Origin: Ottelia alismoides
Taxonomy: Eukaryota > Streptophyta > Magnoliopsida > Alismatales > Hydrocharitaceae
Assembly (NCBI GenBank): GCA_037367405.1
Contig: JAZKJV010003278.1
Location: 124,001 to 188,000 of the forward strand
DNA: 64,000 nt
Direction of reading: 5' to 3'
Below, in pieces: positions 46,426-58,510 of this stretch. The notes under the pieces were generated by a model that worked only from the letters and a program-made list of their open reading frames with translations, had not been told where the DNA came from and did not search any database. Positions within the stretch are counted from its first letter, which is position 1. Each line of letters starts with the position of its first letter. The position numbers and the translations under genes were made by a program.

Positions 46426-48683
46426 TACGACATTCGCCTTAGAGATGACGTCTTGAACCTTGACACAATGTTATCCTAGCCTTTGCGCCCAGCTAGGGGC
46501 GTAAAACCTAGCGCTTGTTGAAAGGCACCTCAACATTGTACCCTTTTGTATATACGTGTTTTGTCGTGATTTGATCTTTCTCTCTTCCGTGTTTGTTTTC
46601 ACCCCAGGTCTCGCTTAGGATTATCTTTGCTATACTTATGATATACCTCATCCTAAGTATAGGGGGGTGGAAACACCGAGTTGTTCCTTTCATTTCGTTT
46701 CATCACTTCTGTCGTTGCCTATACTTAAGGATTCTTCACCTTAAGTATAGGGGGAGTGATGCCCTTCTATCCTGCATATACTTGTTTTCTTCGTGTTTTT
46801 CTACCTCTGTTTGGTTTCCTATACTTAGGGATATTTCACCCTAAGTATAGGGGAGGTAGACCCTGTACATTCTCACTCGGATTTCCCTTTGTGTACAACC
46901 TACTATACTTAGGATTATTTGGTCCTAAGTATAGGGGGAAACCCCGAGATACTCTTGCATTTCTATTCTTTCATTCGTCTTTAAATATAGCCTTCCTTTT
47001 CACTTCCCTATACTAAGCACGAGTTATGTCTTCTTCATCGCTCTTGACTCTGAGAACATCGTTCGAGCTAAGTATAGGGGGAGTGTATATATTTCATATA
47101 TACTTTAGCCATAACTCGTACTTTGTGTGAGTGTGTTAATAAATAGAAATGGCTAAAAACCCAAAAATCCATAAAAATTAAAATTTTTCCTTGTAAATAA
47201 AAATTCTTTTATTGCACATACATAGCTAGTTGTACAAATTATTTTTGTAAAAATATTTGTAAAAACTTTTTGTGTAAATAGCTTGTAAATATTTTCATAT
47301 CAGAATTATGTATATAGTACAATTTTTTTGTAAAATGTTTTGAAAATCAAAAGTTTGCAAAAACCTTGTGTAAATTTGTATACATATTTTGCAAAACTTG
47401 CATTCATGCATACATCCATGGTTTCAAAACATTTTTTAGAAATTTTGCACATGTGTAAATATTTTGTAAATAGCATCTTTGCAAATACTTGTACAGTTTT
47501 TCCTGGATCATAGTTGACATTTAAACTAGCCTGGAATTAAATTGGAAAATGGAGCTTAATTAAGATCTTAATCCACCTAATTAGAAGAGTAACCTTATAG
47601 GGCTTAGGATTGAGACTTTTCAGGTCCATGGTGACTTAATTCTTTGAGTCCACTAGGCTATGATCATATGTCATCTCAATGAGCCTAAGTAGAGCACTTA
47701 ACAACACAAACATGACTCATATATACAATGGCTTGACTTGGACCCGCACTTTACACTGAGCTCTCTACGGATGAGGTGGTGAGGAGGCAGTCTTCCTTGA
47801 CTTGGGGTAGCATATGAGGGTAGTACTTCTAGGCGGAACCTCTCTTCTTCTTATAGTGAAGGAAGTGTATCTCAACTTGGTCTGGTTGCCATGAGGTCTA
47901 ATGACAGGAGTTGTGGGTAGCAATAATGCTTCAAAAGAGGGATAGTCTACTGGCTCAAGAGGAAAAACTCCTTATGTATATATGCTGCACCTTGTAAATA
48001 TGTTGTACAGATGCACATCAAAAAAATGCAAAAAGAAAATAACTCAAAAAAGTGGTGGGTCTGATAGAAAATGATAATCCCACCGGAGTGTATATAGTGC
48101 AACAAGCAAAGCTTGAGACTCATGTTCCATCTTAGGTAGCTTGCAGCAGGGAGACTTAGCTACACTGGTTGAGCTCCCAGGGATACATGGCTACACTGGA
48201 CATGGTCCATTCTCCTCTTCCCCCTCTTCTTGAGCCGGTTGAACTTGAACTTAGAAGGGAATACCCCACTCCTCGAGGAAAGAGTGGCCAGACTAGGGTC
48301 ATAGAGTTACCTTGTTGTGGAGGGTTGTCATTTTGCTACTTCTGAGGTGGAGAGCTATACCTCTCCTACACTGTACAAGGAAAGATTCATGGTCTTCAAG
48401 GTTTGTGTATGTAGACTTGTTCTAGTCTGGATTATTGAGGAGTCTTGACTATAGATTAGTGGATCTTAGAGGCTGTTGAGTTTTAAACCTGAGTCCAAAT
48501 AAGGTTCCGACACATTAATAATCCAAAGATCTGATCGAGCTCCATATTTCAATTTAATGAAGGCAAGTTTAATAATCAGCATTGATCCTTGCATTTCCTC
48601 TCTCTTTTTCTTTTTCCTTTCTTTTTCACTTCTTTTTCAAATAAGTGTTTGCTAAGGGACTAGCAAAGTTAAGTATAGAGGGG
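46426..48683 (+). other. P copy 1 3' untranslated region with polypurine-tract hairpins
   Basis: Between 46630 and 47081 are five inverted-repeat units of the form CTATACTTAGG..CCTAAGTATAGGGG. Further on are the conserved blocks 'cttaatccacct' (47570), 'gacttaattctttgag' (47634) and the CTACACTGG pair (48162-48201). The true polypurine tract gttaagtatagagggg at 48668-48683 adjoins LTR 2. It has no coding capacity. Confidence 0.8.
46630..47081 (+). repeat. Five polypurine-tract hairpins, P copy 1
   Basis: Units lie at 46630-46668, 46719-46756, 46819-46855, 46903-46940 and 47007-47081. In each, (C)TATACTTAAG/GG is followed 8-50 bases later by its complement CCTAAGTATAGGGGG, the same sequence as the element's polypurine tract. 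The same array is in copy 2 (53190-53640), and on the minus strand in M (39907-40290, less complete). Confidence 0.8.
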
Positions 48684-49540
48684 TGACGAATACCCATTCA
48701 TCACTCTTTATTCTTTTATTTTAGCTAAAAATATGTGCAAAACACCATGTAGATATGTGTAAAAATAATAAGTTTCCATCATGCATGCATTGTGTAAATA
48801 TTAATAATTAGCATGTTTTTGCGCATAAATAAAAGAATAAAGAAATAAAAGAAAAAGAGGGAAATATTTAGAATAAATATTGAGCGACCTAATCCCAAGG
48901 GACGGCTCAGCATGGGCCTGACCGCAAAAGAAACCAAGTAGAGGGAGATAGGGTCAATCACATTTGTATATATACCTATGTATATAAATATATTTATTTT
49001 CTTGAAAATTAAAATAAAAAGTATTTCTTATATGTTGTACATATTTATAAAAATATAACTAAAATAAAAATGGGAAAAACAAAAGAAACATATAAATAAA
49101 TAAAAACCTCTCTCATCAGTGTACATAGACCATGTATATAAAATAACATACCTATTTATTTTCTCCTTGTAAATAATTAATAAAAATCCAATAAAAATAT
49201 TTCTATATTCCATATTTTATGGTGTAATTAAATAAAATAATAACCAAAAAAAGAATTAAAAAATCCACCAAAAATATTTTTTGTTTATTTTATTTTATTC
49301 TTTATTTTGACTACTTCGTAGGCTGCAAGGCCAACTCGTGCTCCCTGAGTCCGACCCTGGTCGCTATACGAGGTAAATAAAATTAGCGAGGACCGCTTCT
49401 TGTTTTTATTGATTTTATTTTTGATTTGGTGGTTCTATCTTTTTCTTATTGAGTCCGATTCTCTGAGATCCGGGTCGCAACGACCCGAGAGTGTTCTCTA
49501 CCTTACCCGGATTTTAGGAGGTTAATCATCAGGCTCATAA
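48684..49540 (+). mobile_element. P array, LTR 2 (short form, shared)
   Basis: It starts TGACGAATACCC and ends AGGCTCATAA, 857 bp, nearly identical to LTR 1. It serves as 3' LTR of copy 1 and 5' LTR of copy 2. A polypurine tract lies on its left and a PBS on its right. Confidence 0.88.
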
Positions 49541-49543
49541 GAA

Positions 49544-49560
49544 TGGCGCCGTTGCCGGGG
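49544..49560 (+). other. P copy 2 primer binding site (tRNA-Asp)
   Basis: TGGCGCCGTTGCCGGGG, the exact tRNA-Asp complement. Confidence 0.92.
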
Positions 49561-50926
49561 ATCACGACTTAGTAGTTGTTTTTTATTTTGTTTTTCATTC
49601 GCAGTTTTCTTCGCGGCTTTTTGTTTTCTTTCGCGACATTTCGTGGCCTTTTCATTTTCTTTTATTTTCTTTTTCTTTTCTTTTATTTTATTTTATTTTT
49701 TTTGTTTGTTTTGATTTTGTCTTTATTTTCATCTTTGCATATAGTGTCATTTTATTTTATTTTATCTTGCTTATTTTTATAATAATTTGTGCTTGACAAC
49801 TCTGTTGTTTTCTTGCGAGGGGCCTGAGGACCGAGGCGGTTCTTCTCGAAGAGCCGATGCAACCGCGGGATTCGAAGGTGGCTCCCTTCTGCACGGAGCC
49901 GCAAGAGAGCGCAAGGAGGCGAGCAGAGGCGCGCGAGTGATAGATTAGCTTAGAATAGTAGTTTTTAGACCATTTGTTTATTGTAATAATACAGGTACCA
50001 GACACTTGGACTTTTGTGGATTGCAGGGCCTGTTTCACCGAGCACCAGTGTGCTCGGGGGACCCCACCACTGTTTTGTTTTGACCGCTTTTCTTTTCTTT
50101 GATTTCACGTGGATTTCTGTGCTTGAGCCGTTAGACTTAGGTTTTTATTTCCGTTGAGCCAGGTAGCCTTAGGTCCACATCCCTAACAAGAATATCTGTT
50201 CCTATAGATTGTGTTTGGATCTAGGCAAATAAAATCAATGCTTCACGATAATAGAAATTTTTGCTTAGGACGGTTCTCGCATTGCATCCATATAGTTAGT
50301 TTATATTTATGCATGGATCATAATTGCATGTAGATTGCTGGAGTCAGGTACGCCTTCTATCTCGTGCATGCTTCATTGATTTTGACGCACATCGGCTTTT
50401 CCGCTTTCCTCCCCCCTAATTTCCTGGACTTAGGAATAAAAGGAAATCGGAAAATTCGTTAGACGATTTTTGAAAAAGACATAAAAAGGAAAACAATATA
50501 ATTGGGACTACTAATCACACTTGACCTAAAAAATATCTCATTTAAAAATCTGTCTTGGGGAGAGTAACCCCCTCCTTGCTTGGTTCGAATGAGCGAGAGA
50601 GTGACCCGCATCCTAGGCTAGAGCCATATCCGATTTCCTGACTAACTACCGGCCTTTTATTCGGGACAGTCGGTTGAGAATATTGGATTCCTATCAGCTC
50701 ACATAATCGCTCTGAAAAACTGACTTGATCACCTAAATAAAATTGACAAGATAATTGACCGATCCCTTACGGTCTTCAGCTAAGCGTGCGTAGGTGAATC
50801 GGGGGTTTTCTTTCTCATCTTGTGTGTTTCCAGATCCCTTCTGTCTTCTCCCAATCTATCTTCTCTTCTATCTTTCTCCCACCCACCCTCCTTTTAGTCT
50901 TTTCCTCCTCTTCTGTATCCTTGGAA
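49561..50926 (+). other. P copy 2 leader
   Basis: A close copy of the copy 1 leader, with the hairpin CCGAGCAC-CAGT-GTGCTCGG at 50038-50057. It contains no coding region; the frames at 49576-49782 and 49757-50038 are low-complexity or shadows. Confidence 0.75.
50038..50057 (+). other. Conserved leader hairpin, P copy 2
   Basis: The same 8-bp stem as in copy 1, with one changed loop base (CGGT to CAGT). Confidence 0.8.
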
Positions 50927-52984
50927 ATGGATCCTCCTCACTTCTCGCCGACTTTTGCAGCTTCTCCATCTTCTGACCATCAGTCCAGTCCACCTTCGAG
51001 GGAGGTCGGATCGCCAACCAACCTCCTGCTCCATCCCTTCCATCCCTTTCATTCCTCTGGGCATGCTGCACTAGACGTCCGCGGATTTCAGATTGAGCAG
51101 ATGCGAGGCCCAGACGATGCCATTGCTGAGTTGATATTGCACTCCATGCATGATCAGAGAGAGCAGATGTGAGTATCAGATGCCTCCTATGCCAGATTGA
51201 TGGATGAGCAGATAGGACAAGGAGCTCAGTCAGCTTCTACACTAGGTCCATTCATTCTGGATTTGGAACTTATTCAGAGACTTCCGACATTTTTAGGAGA
51301 TGTGCACGAGGAGCCCTATCACCTGCCTGAGTTCGAGGAGTTTTGCAGGACACATATCTATTCAGATATCACTACAGAGGAGATGATGCTAAAAACCTTC
51401 CCGTTCACACTTCAAGACAGAGCCATGAGATGGCACCGACGATTGGGAACGAGATTCGCTACGTGGGGAGACTTACGCCAAGAGTTTCTACAGAGATACT
51501 TTCCCCAGCATAGAGCAGAGTTGATGCGGTCCTTGATCACTGAGTTTTCTGTAGACCGCCAGGAGCCATTGCACGAGGCATGGCCGAGGTTCCTTGACCA
51601 CTTGAGGAGATTTACCGAGTACAGACTTTCACTGACTGATCTTGTTGAGATCTCCATGCGGGGGATGACCGCAGAACAGTTAGCACGGGTGATCACCTCA
51701 TGTGGTGGTTCATGCCGCAGTTCTGACATTGACTTACTAGATACCATCTCGAGGTTACTTTCATAGAGACCATCTTCACGAGATGCCGTGGTTGGAACAA
51801 CACATGAGGATGTTTCAGTACCAGTGGGTTGTGTCGTACGACACGAGGATACAGTTTCTACAGACCAGCCCGAGGACTTGGATGATGCAGCACCACAGAC
51901 AACAGAGGAGATGACTGCTACAGTGGAGATTCTGACCCAGAGTCTACTCGAGTTCCCGTTTGTCTTCTAGCTAGAGTTCGAGTCAGCCCCAGAGTTCTCA
52001 GTTGACGATTCTTGGATATCAGATCTTCTGATACTCCAAGAGATGGAGGAGCCCCCGCTACTACAGCCATCAATCCAGCCACTACAGATTCCAGTCTAGG
52101 ATGATTCAGCTTCTTTTCTGCAGAGAAAATCCTCGTAGTTAGATAGACACCATAACTCAGCCCAGCAGCCACAGCTCGATATGGGATACCACTATGAGAG
52201 ACCAGACATAAATAGTCCCATATTCGAGCCTATTGTCCTCCATTTTGTTGAGACAGATACACTTACTAAGGACCAGATGGCAGCCAGCATTGCCGCAGAG
52301 CGAGGATCAACCGCAGACACACTTCCAGCCTCCACAGTGTTGACCAATACCTTCTCCTGCTTCCATATTGCCGAGACCCAGACTTCAGATGACGATACAG
52401 CTTGGTGCACAGAGTGGATACTTGACAGCAGAGCAGATGCCCTTCTAGATCGTGATCCTCTATTTCTCACTGATGATCTCGCATTTCTCCCTGAGGGTTA
52501 TCTGCAGGAGAATACCACACACGATGAGTACTTGGTTTCACCTTCTGATAGTGTATCCAATCTGGCGGATCACGAAACCGAGTCTTCCGATCCTTTTGAT
52601 TCTGAGTCATCTCACCTCAACGACCCTCGCGAGGATGAGCCGATCCTTGAGATATTCGATGTTCTGTCTGAGTTGTCTCCATCATATGCATCGGATATCG
52701 GTTTTCTTAGAGATTCTCCATATCTTCACTTTCCGTACCTCTTTAAGACACTGATCGACATGGAGGATTCCATGACTGATCCATCCTTCTCCACGTTTGA
52801 TTTCTTCGGCTCTACATTTCCACTCCAGTCTGATCTTGAGCCGTTGATTTCTTTTGTGCTACTGAATCCCGATCACATCTGCCCATATCCTTGGCCGGTA
52901 GCAGACACCCGCCTGATTGTATACCTGGGTGTCATTCTTTACACTGTTGATTTCGTCGTTGTTCTCATACCGAGACTACGATGA
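50927..52984 (+). pseudogene. P copy 2 gag-acidic polyprotein, one frame with in-frame stops
   Basis: A single reading frame of 686 codons runs from ATG 50927 to TGA 52984. It is broken only by in-frame stops (TGA 51170-51172, TAG 51764-51766, TAG 51968-51970, and two more before 52181). Residues 1 to about 80 are the Pro/Ser-rich N-terminus. Residues of about 125-280 form the gag domain (KTFPFTLQDRAMRWHRRLG, RYFPQHRAELMRSLI, LHEAWPRFLDHLRRF). The rest is the Asp/Glu/Ser-rich extension, whose last 267 codons (52181-52984) are open. One stop, TAG at 51968, is CAG in copy 1, a simple C-to-T change. There is no protease, RT, RNase H or integrase, so the element needs enzymes in trans, as in TR-GAG elements. 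Confidence 0.82.
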
Positions 52985-55235
52985 CAGTACGACATTCGCC
53001 TTGCAGATGCCGTCCTGAACCTTGACACAACGTTATCCTAGCCTTTGCGCCCAGCTACGGGCGTAAAACCTAGCTCTTGTTGAGAGGTACCTCAACATTG
53101 TACACTTTTGTACATACGTGTTTTCTCGTGATTTGATCTTTCTCTCTTCCGTGTTTGTTTTTACCCCAGGTCTCGCTTAAGATTATCTTTGCTATACTTA
53201 GGATATACCTCATTCTAAGTATAGGGGGGTGGAAACACCGAGTTGTCCCTTTCGTTCCGTTTCATCACTTCTGTCGTTGCCTATAATTAAGGATTCTTCA
53301 CCTTAAGTATAGGCAGAGTGATGCCCTTCTATCCTGCATATACTTGTTTTCTTCGTGTTTTTCTACCTCTGTTTGGTTGCCTATACTTAGGGATATTTCA
53401 CCCTAAGTATAGGGGAGGTAGACCCTGTACATTCTCACTCGGATTTCCCTTTGTGTACAACCTACTATACTTAGGATTATTTGGTCCTAAGTATAGGGGG
53501 AAACCCCGAGATACTCTTGCATTTCTATTCTTTCATTCGTCTTTGTATATAGCCTTCCTTTTCACTTCCCTATACTAAGCACGAGTTATGTCTTCTTCAT
53601 CGCTCTTGACTCTGAGAACATCGTTCGAGCTAAGTATAGGGGGTGTGTATATATTTCATATATACTTTAGCCATAACTCGTACTTTGTGTGAGTGTGTTA
53701 ATAAATAAAAATGGCTAAAAACCCAAAAATACATAAAAATTAAAATTTTTCCTTGTAAATAAAAATTCTTTTATTGCACATACATAGCTAGTTGTACAAA
53801 TTATTTTTGTAAAAATGTTTGTAAAAACTTTTTATGTAAATAGATCATAAATATTTTCATATCAAAATTATGTATATAATACAAATTTTTTGTAAAATGT
53901 TTTGAAAATCAAAAGTTTGCAAAAACCTTGTGTAAATTTGTGTACATATTTTGCAAAACTTGCATTCATGCATACATCCATGGTTTCAAAACATTTTTTA
54001 AAAATTTTGCGCATGTGTAAATATTTTGTAAATAGCATCTTTGCAAATACTTGTACAGTTTTTCCTGGATCATAGTTGACATTTAAACTAGCCTAGAATT
54101 AAAATTGAAAATGGAGCATGATTATGATCTTAATCCACCTAATTATAAGAGGAACCTTATAGGGCTTAGGGTTGAGACTTTTCAGGTCCATGGTGACTTA
54201 ATTCTTTGAGTCCACTAGGCTACGATCATATGTCATCTCAATGAGCCTAAGTAGAGCACTTAACAACACACACATGACTCATATAGACAATGGCTTGACT
54301 TGGACCCGCATTTTACACCGAGCTCTCTACGGATGAGGTGGTGAGGAGGCAGTCTTCCTTGACTTGGGGTAGCATATAAGGGTAGTACTTCTAGGCGGAA
54401 CCTCTTTTATTCTTATAGTGAAGGAAGTGCGTTTCAACTTGGTCTGGTTGCCATGAGGTCTAACGACAGGAGTTGTGGGTTGCAGTAATGCTTCAAAAGA
54501 GGGATAGTCTACTGGCTCAAGAGGAAAAACTCCTTATGTATATATGATGCACCTTGTAAATATGTTGTACAGATGCACATCAAAAAAATACAAAAAGAAA
54601 ATAACTCCAAAAAAGTGGTGGGTCTGATAGAAAATGATAATCCCACCGGAGTGTATATAGTGCAACAAGAAAAGCTTGAGACTCATGTTCCATCTTAGGT
54701 AGCTTGCAGCAGGGAGACTTAGCTACACTAGTTGAGCTCCCAGGGATACATGGCTACACTGGCCATGGTCCATTCTCCTCTTCCCCCTCTTCTTGAGCCG
54801 GTTGAACTTGAACTTAGAAGGGAATACCCCGCTCCTCGAGGAAAGAGTGGCCAGACTAGGGTCATAGAGTTACCTTGTTGGGGAGGGTTGTTATTTTGCT
54901 ACTTCTAAGGTGGAGAGCTATACCTCACCTACACTGTACAAGGAAAGATTCATGGTCTTCAGGGTTTGTGTATGTAGACTTGTTCTGATCTGGATTATTG
55001 AGGAGTCTTGACTATAGATTAGTGGATCTTAGAGGCTGTTGAGTTTTAAACCTGAGTCCAAATATGGTTCCGACACATTAATAATCCAAAGATCTGATCG
55101 AGCTCCATCTTTCAATTTAATGAAGGCAAGTTTAATAATAAGCATTGATCCATGCATTTCCTCTCTCTTTTTCTTTTTCACTTCTTTTTCAAATAAGTAT
55201 TTGCTAAGGGACTAGCAAAGTTAAGTATAGGGGCG
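52985..55235 (+). other. P copy 2 3' untranslated region and polypurine tract
   Basis: It copies the organisation of the copy 1 region. Five polypurine-tract hairpins lie at 53190-53640, the CTACACTGG pair near 54722-54761, and the polypurine tract ttaagtataggggcg at 55221-55235 next to LTR 3. Differences from copy 1 are scattered substitutions and a few small indels. Confidence 0.8.
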
Positions 55236-55757
55236 TGATGAATACCCATTCATCACTCTTTATTCTTTTATTTTAGCTAAAAACCTGTGCAAAACACCAT
55301 GTAGATATGTGTAAAAATAATAAATTACCATCATGCATGCATTGTGTAAATATTAATAATTAGCATGTTTTTGCGCATAAATAAAAGAATAAAGAAATAA
55401 AAGAAAAAGAGGGAAATATTTAGAATAAATATTGAGCGACCAAATCCCAAGGAAGGGCTCAGCATAGGCCTGACCGCAAAAGAAACCAAGTAGAGGGAGA
55501 TAGGGTCAATCCCATTTGTATATATACCTCTGTATATAAATAAATTTATTTTCCTCAAAATAAAAATAAAAAATGTTTCTTATATGTTGTACATATTTAT
55601 AAAAATAAAACTAAAATAAAAATGGGAAAAACAAAAGAAACATATAAATAAATAAAAACATCTGTCATCAGTGTACATAGACCATGTATGTAAAATAACA
55701 TACCTATTTATTTTCTCCTTGTAAATAATTAATAAAAATCCAATAAAAATATTTCTA

Positions 55758-58510
55758 TATTCCATATTTTATGGCATAAATAAATAAAATAAAAACCAAA
55801 AAAAATAAAAATAAAATAAAAATAAAAATAATAAAATCCATTTTCCACCTTGTATATATACCATGTACTTATGTACAGAAACCTATTTATTTAACTAATG
55901 TAATAACTCATAAAAATAAAATCAAAATACGTTTTTATTCCAAATTTTATGGTGTAAATAAATAAAATATAAAATTAGAATAGTTGTGCAAAAATAAACT
56001 TAAAAAAATAAAAATCTAAAATATATATTTATATACCTATATATAATAATAATATAATGTAAATAAATAATTTATATTTCAAAACAATAAATAAAAATCA
56101 CAAAAAAATACTTTGAAAATAATAGAAGTAAGGCTATTTGCTATTTTTAATTGAATTTCTAAAAAAATTTCCAATGGCGGCTTCTGATTGGTCCACGGGA
56201 GATGTTGACCCCCGGTCAACTCCCCCCCTGGACCACTCGTCCGTGGATCTTGCGCTTCGACTCGACTTCACCTATTTATCACGCATTGATCCGACTACCT
56301 CTCACCTACACCCCTGGGCTCCGATCTTCCAGGATACATCAGCGATTCACGCCCGACACCTTCCCTTAGGATTCGTACATCACCGTACTTCGCCCGACCC
56401 CTTCTTTGCTAAATCTTCACTTGTCTATAGCTCACCTCCGGCCGCAATTTCACGCCATCTTTTGCTCTGCCCTTCCATCCCAGGACCTCCACTCTCTTCC
56501 CTAGAGTGACAGCTATCGGATAGGAGTGTCGCAGTGAGGAGGAGGAGACCCCAGCCACTAATCCGGTGAGCTCTTCGCCGTGCGCCACCGCGAGGTGCGC
56601 CTGAGCCTCGGGACCCGACGACCCCTTGAGGAGAAGACCCAGGAGCTTCCTTAGCTTCAGACCAATCGACTGCGACCATCAGGTATCCCCGACACCCTTT
56701 AGTTTCGCCTAATTTCAGATTACCCCCATTTGTGCCGCCGGCATTTGCCAGCCGATTCCCACTGATCCAATCATCTATCTGTCCATCCGACCATCAATTC
56801 ACGATCACGAGACTCCTACCCACCTTCTTCACCCATCCGATCAACTTGGTTCGCCCAGGAACCAAGAACCGAGTCTCCTCCGCTGTCGCCTCACCGGAGA
56901 CCCCGCTCCGCCCCCTTTCCGATCACCATTCCACCCTTAATCGGGTCGAGGCACTTTGCCCTCGACCCAGGAGTCTTGCTGTGCCATTTTGCAGGTCAAA
57001 GGGACCCATCTGAGGGCCCAACGATTCGAGCATAGCCGCCTTGCTCCTCCGTCGTCGCTAGAACTCCCCGGAGCTTCACAGTCTCATCGGAGGTGCCCAC
57101 CAGCTGCGGACCATCGTGATGGAGCGTTTCCACATCCCAGCAGCGTCTGAGGACCTCCCCACCGAGAGAATCGAGCCGGCGAACTTCGCCGGCGAACTAT
57201 TCTTGGAGGAGGTTCAGCCACCGTCCGATCGTACCCCCTCGCCCAGTTCAGATCTCGATCGCCCATCTGCGAGGAACTAGCAGCTGTTGGATCGCCATTA
57301 GGAGCTCATCTAGAGCGTCCATCGACAAAGAGGCGTGCCCCATCAGCCATCGTCAGATCTCCACGTGGCGCGTCTCCGACCGTCAATTATTAATAATGGG
57401 GTAAATTGCACTTAGGCCCCTCCTTTTCCTGCATTTATAGTTTAGTCCTGTAAATATTTTAGTTAGTTGTTTTTATTTTGGATAATTTGCAACTGGGACC
57501 TAAGTTTATTTTATTGGCACTTTAGTCCCTGCTTGTGTGAGATACGTGCTTCGTCACGTGCTGTTTTGGACAATTTGCATGTTTAGGGCTGTGGTTATTG
57601 CTGTGTTATGAAATGAAATTTTAATTTCCATATTAACAGTTATACCCCTGTGCATGGTTTTATTAAACATGTGCTGAATATCTAGACTTTTTGCGCCCTT
57701 TCCCCTAAAGTTTTTGCATGTGTTACGATTAAGCCCCTGGAACTATGTTTCTTTGCATTTAGGTCCCTATGAACTATGTGCCTTGTTTTTATTGACTAAA
57801 ATATCAAATTAAATCCAAATTAGGTGAAATTTGGATACATAGCTCCTGCCACTGTGTAAAAATTTCCCTAAAACTTTGGGACATTTTAGAGGCTTTTTGA
57901 TATTTTTAAAAATTCAAAAACAAATATTTTTATTACTGTCTGAATTGAAAAATCAAAGAAAAATATAAAAACTTCTTTAAAAATTCTAGAAAAATTAGGG
58001 ATTGTTAGTTTTATTATTTTTAGCTCCTGTGCAATTTAGGTGTTATTTGGATTTATAAAAACCCAAAAAATTAAAAAAAACATTAAAATACTTATAAAAA
58101 TTCTAAAAACTTCTATAAAATTCAAAAAAATACAAACTCTTTTTCTGTAATTTAGTTTTTTCATTTACTTTGCCAGAAATTACCATCAGATTTTTATAGG
58201 CCAATTATAGATTTTTCAATGGCCTTTCAAATCTGATTGTACATATTGTTCATGTTTTCACCTTTCTTGATTTTTAGAAAATTAAAAAAATTTTGAAAAA
58301 TTCTAAAAAAATTACCAAAAGCACTTAAAAATACAAAAATAATTTTGTTTGAATTTTTAATGTATTTTTGAGTGTTTAAATAAATTGTTGTTGTTGCTTG
58401 TTTTTACATTTTCTCATTTTTTCTTATTATTAAAAATACAAAAAAATTAAAAAAGAATTAAGAAATCCACCAAAAACATTTTTTGGAGTATTTTTTAGTG
58501 TTTAAATAAA
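55758..58510 (+). repeat. Tandem duplication in P LTR 3, unit 1
   Basis: It begins tattccatattttatgg and has period 2753. Markers are 'ccaatggcggcttctgattgg' at about 56171 and 58951, and 'gacacgtgct/gatacgtgct' near 57541 and 60321. It includes the whole transcribed part of the LTR. Near its end 'agaattaagaaatccacc' (58454) matches LTR 1 at about 42719, showing where the short form rejoins. Confidence 0.85.

Noticed and set aside
46593..47016. Open frames over the hairpin array (also 53318-53578)
   Set aside because: They span the inverted polypurine-tract repeats. The repeats explain the sequence, and M and E1 do not keep the frames.
56138..57266. Several open frames in P LTR 3, repeated at 59085-59967
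   Set aside because: They are LTR leader sequence, present twice because of the tandem duplication, and the frames are not kept between the two units.
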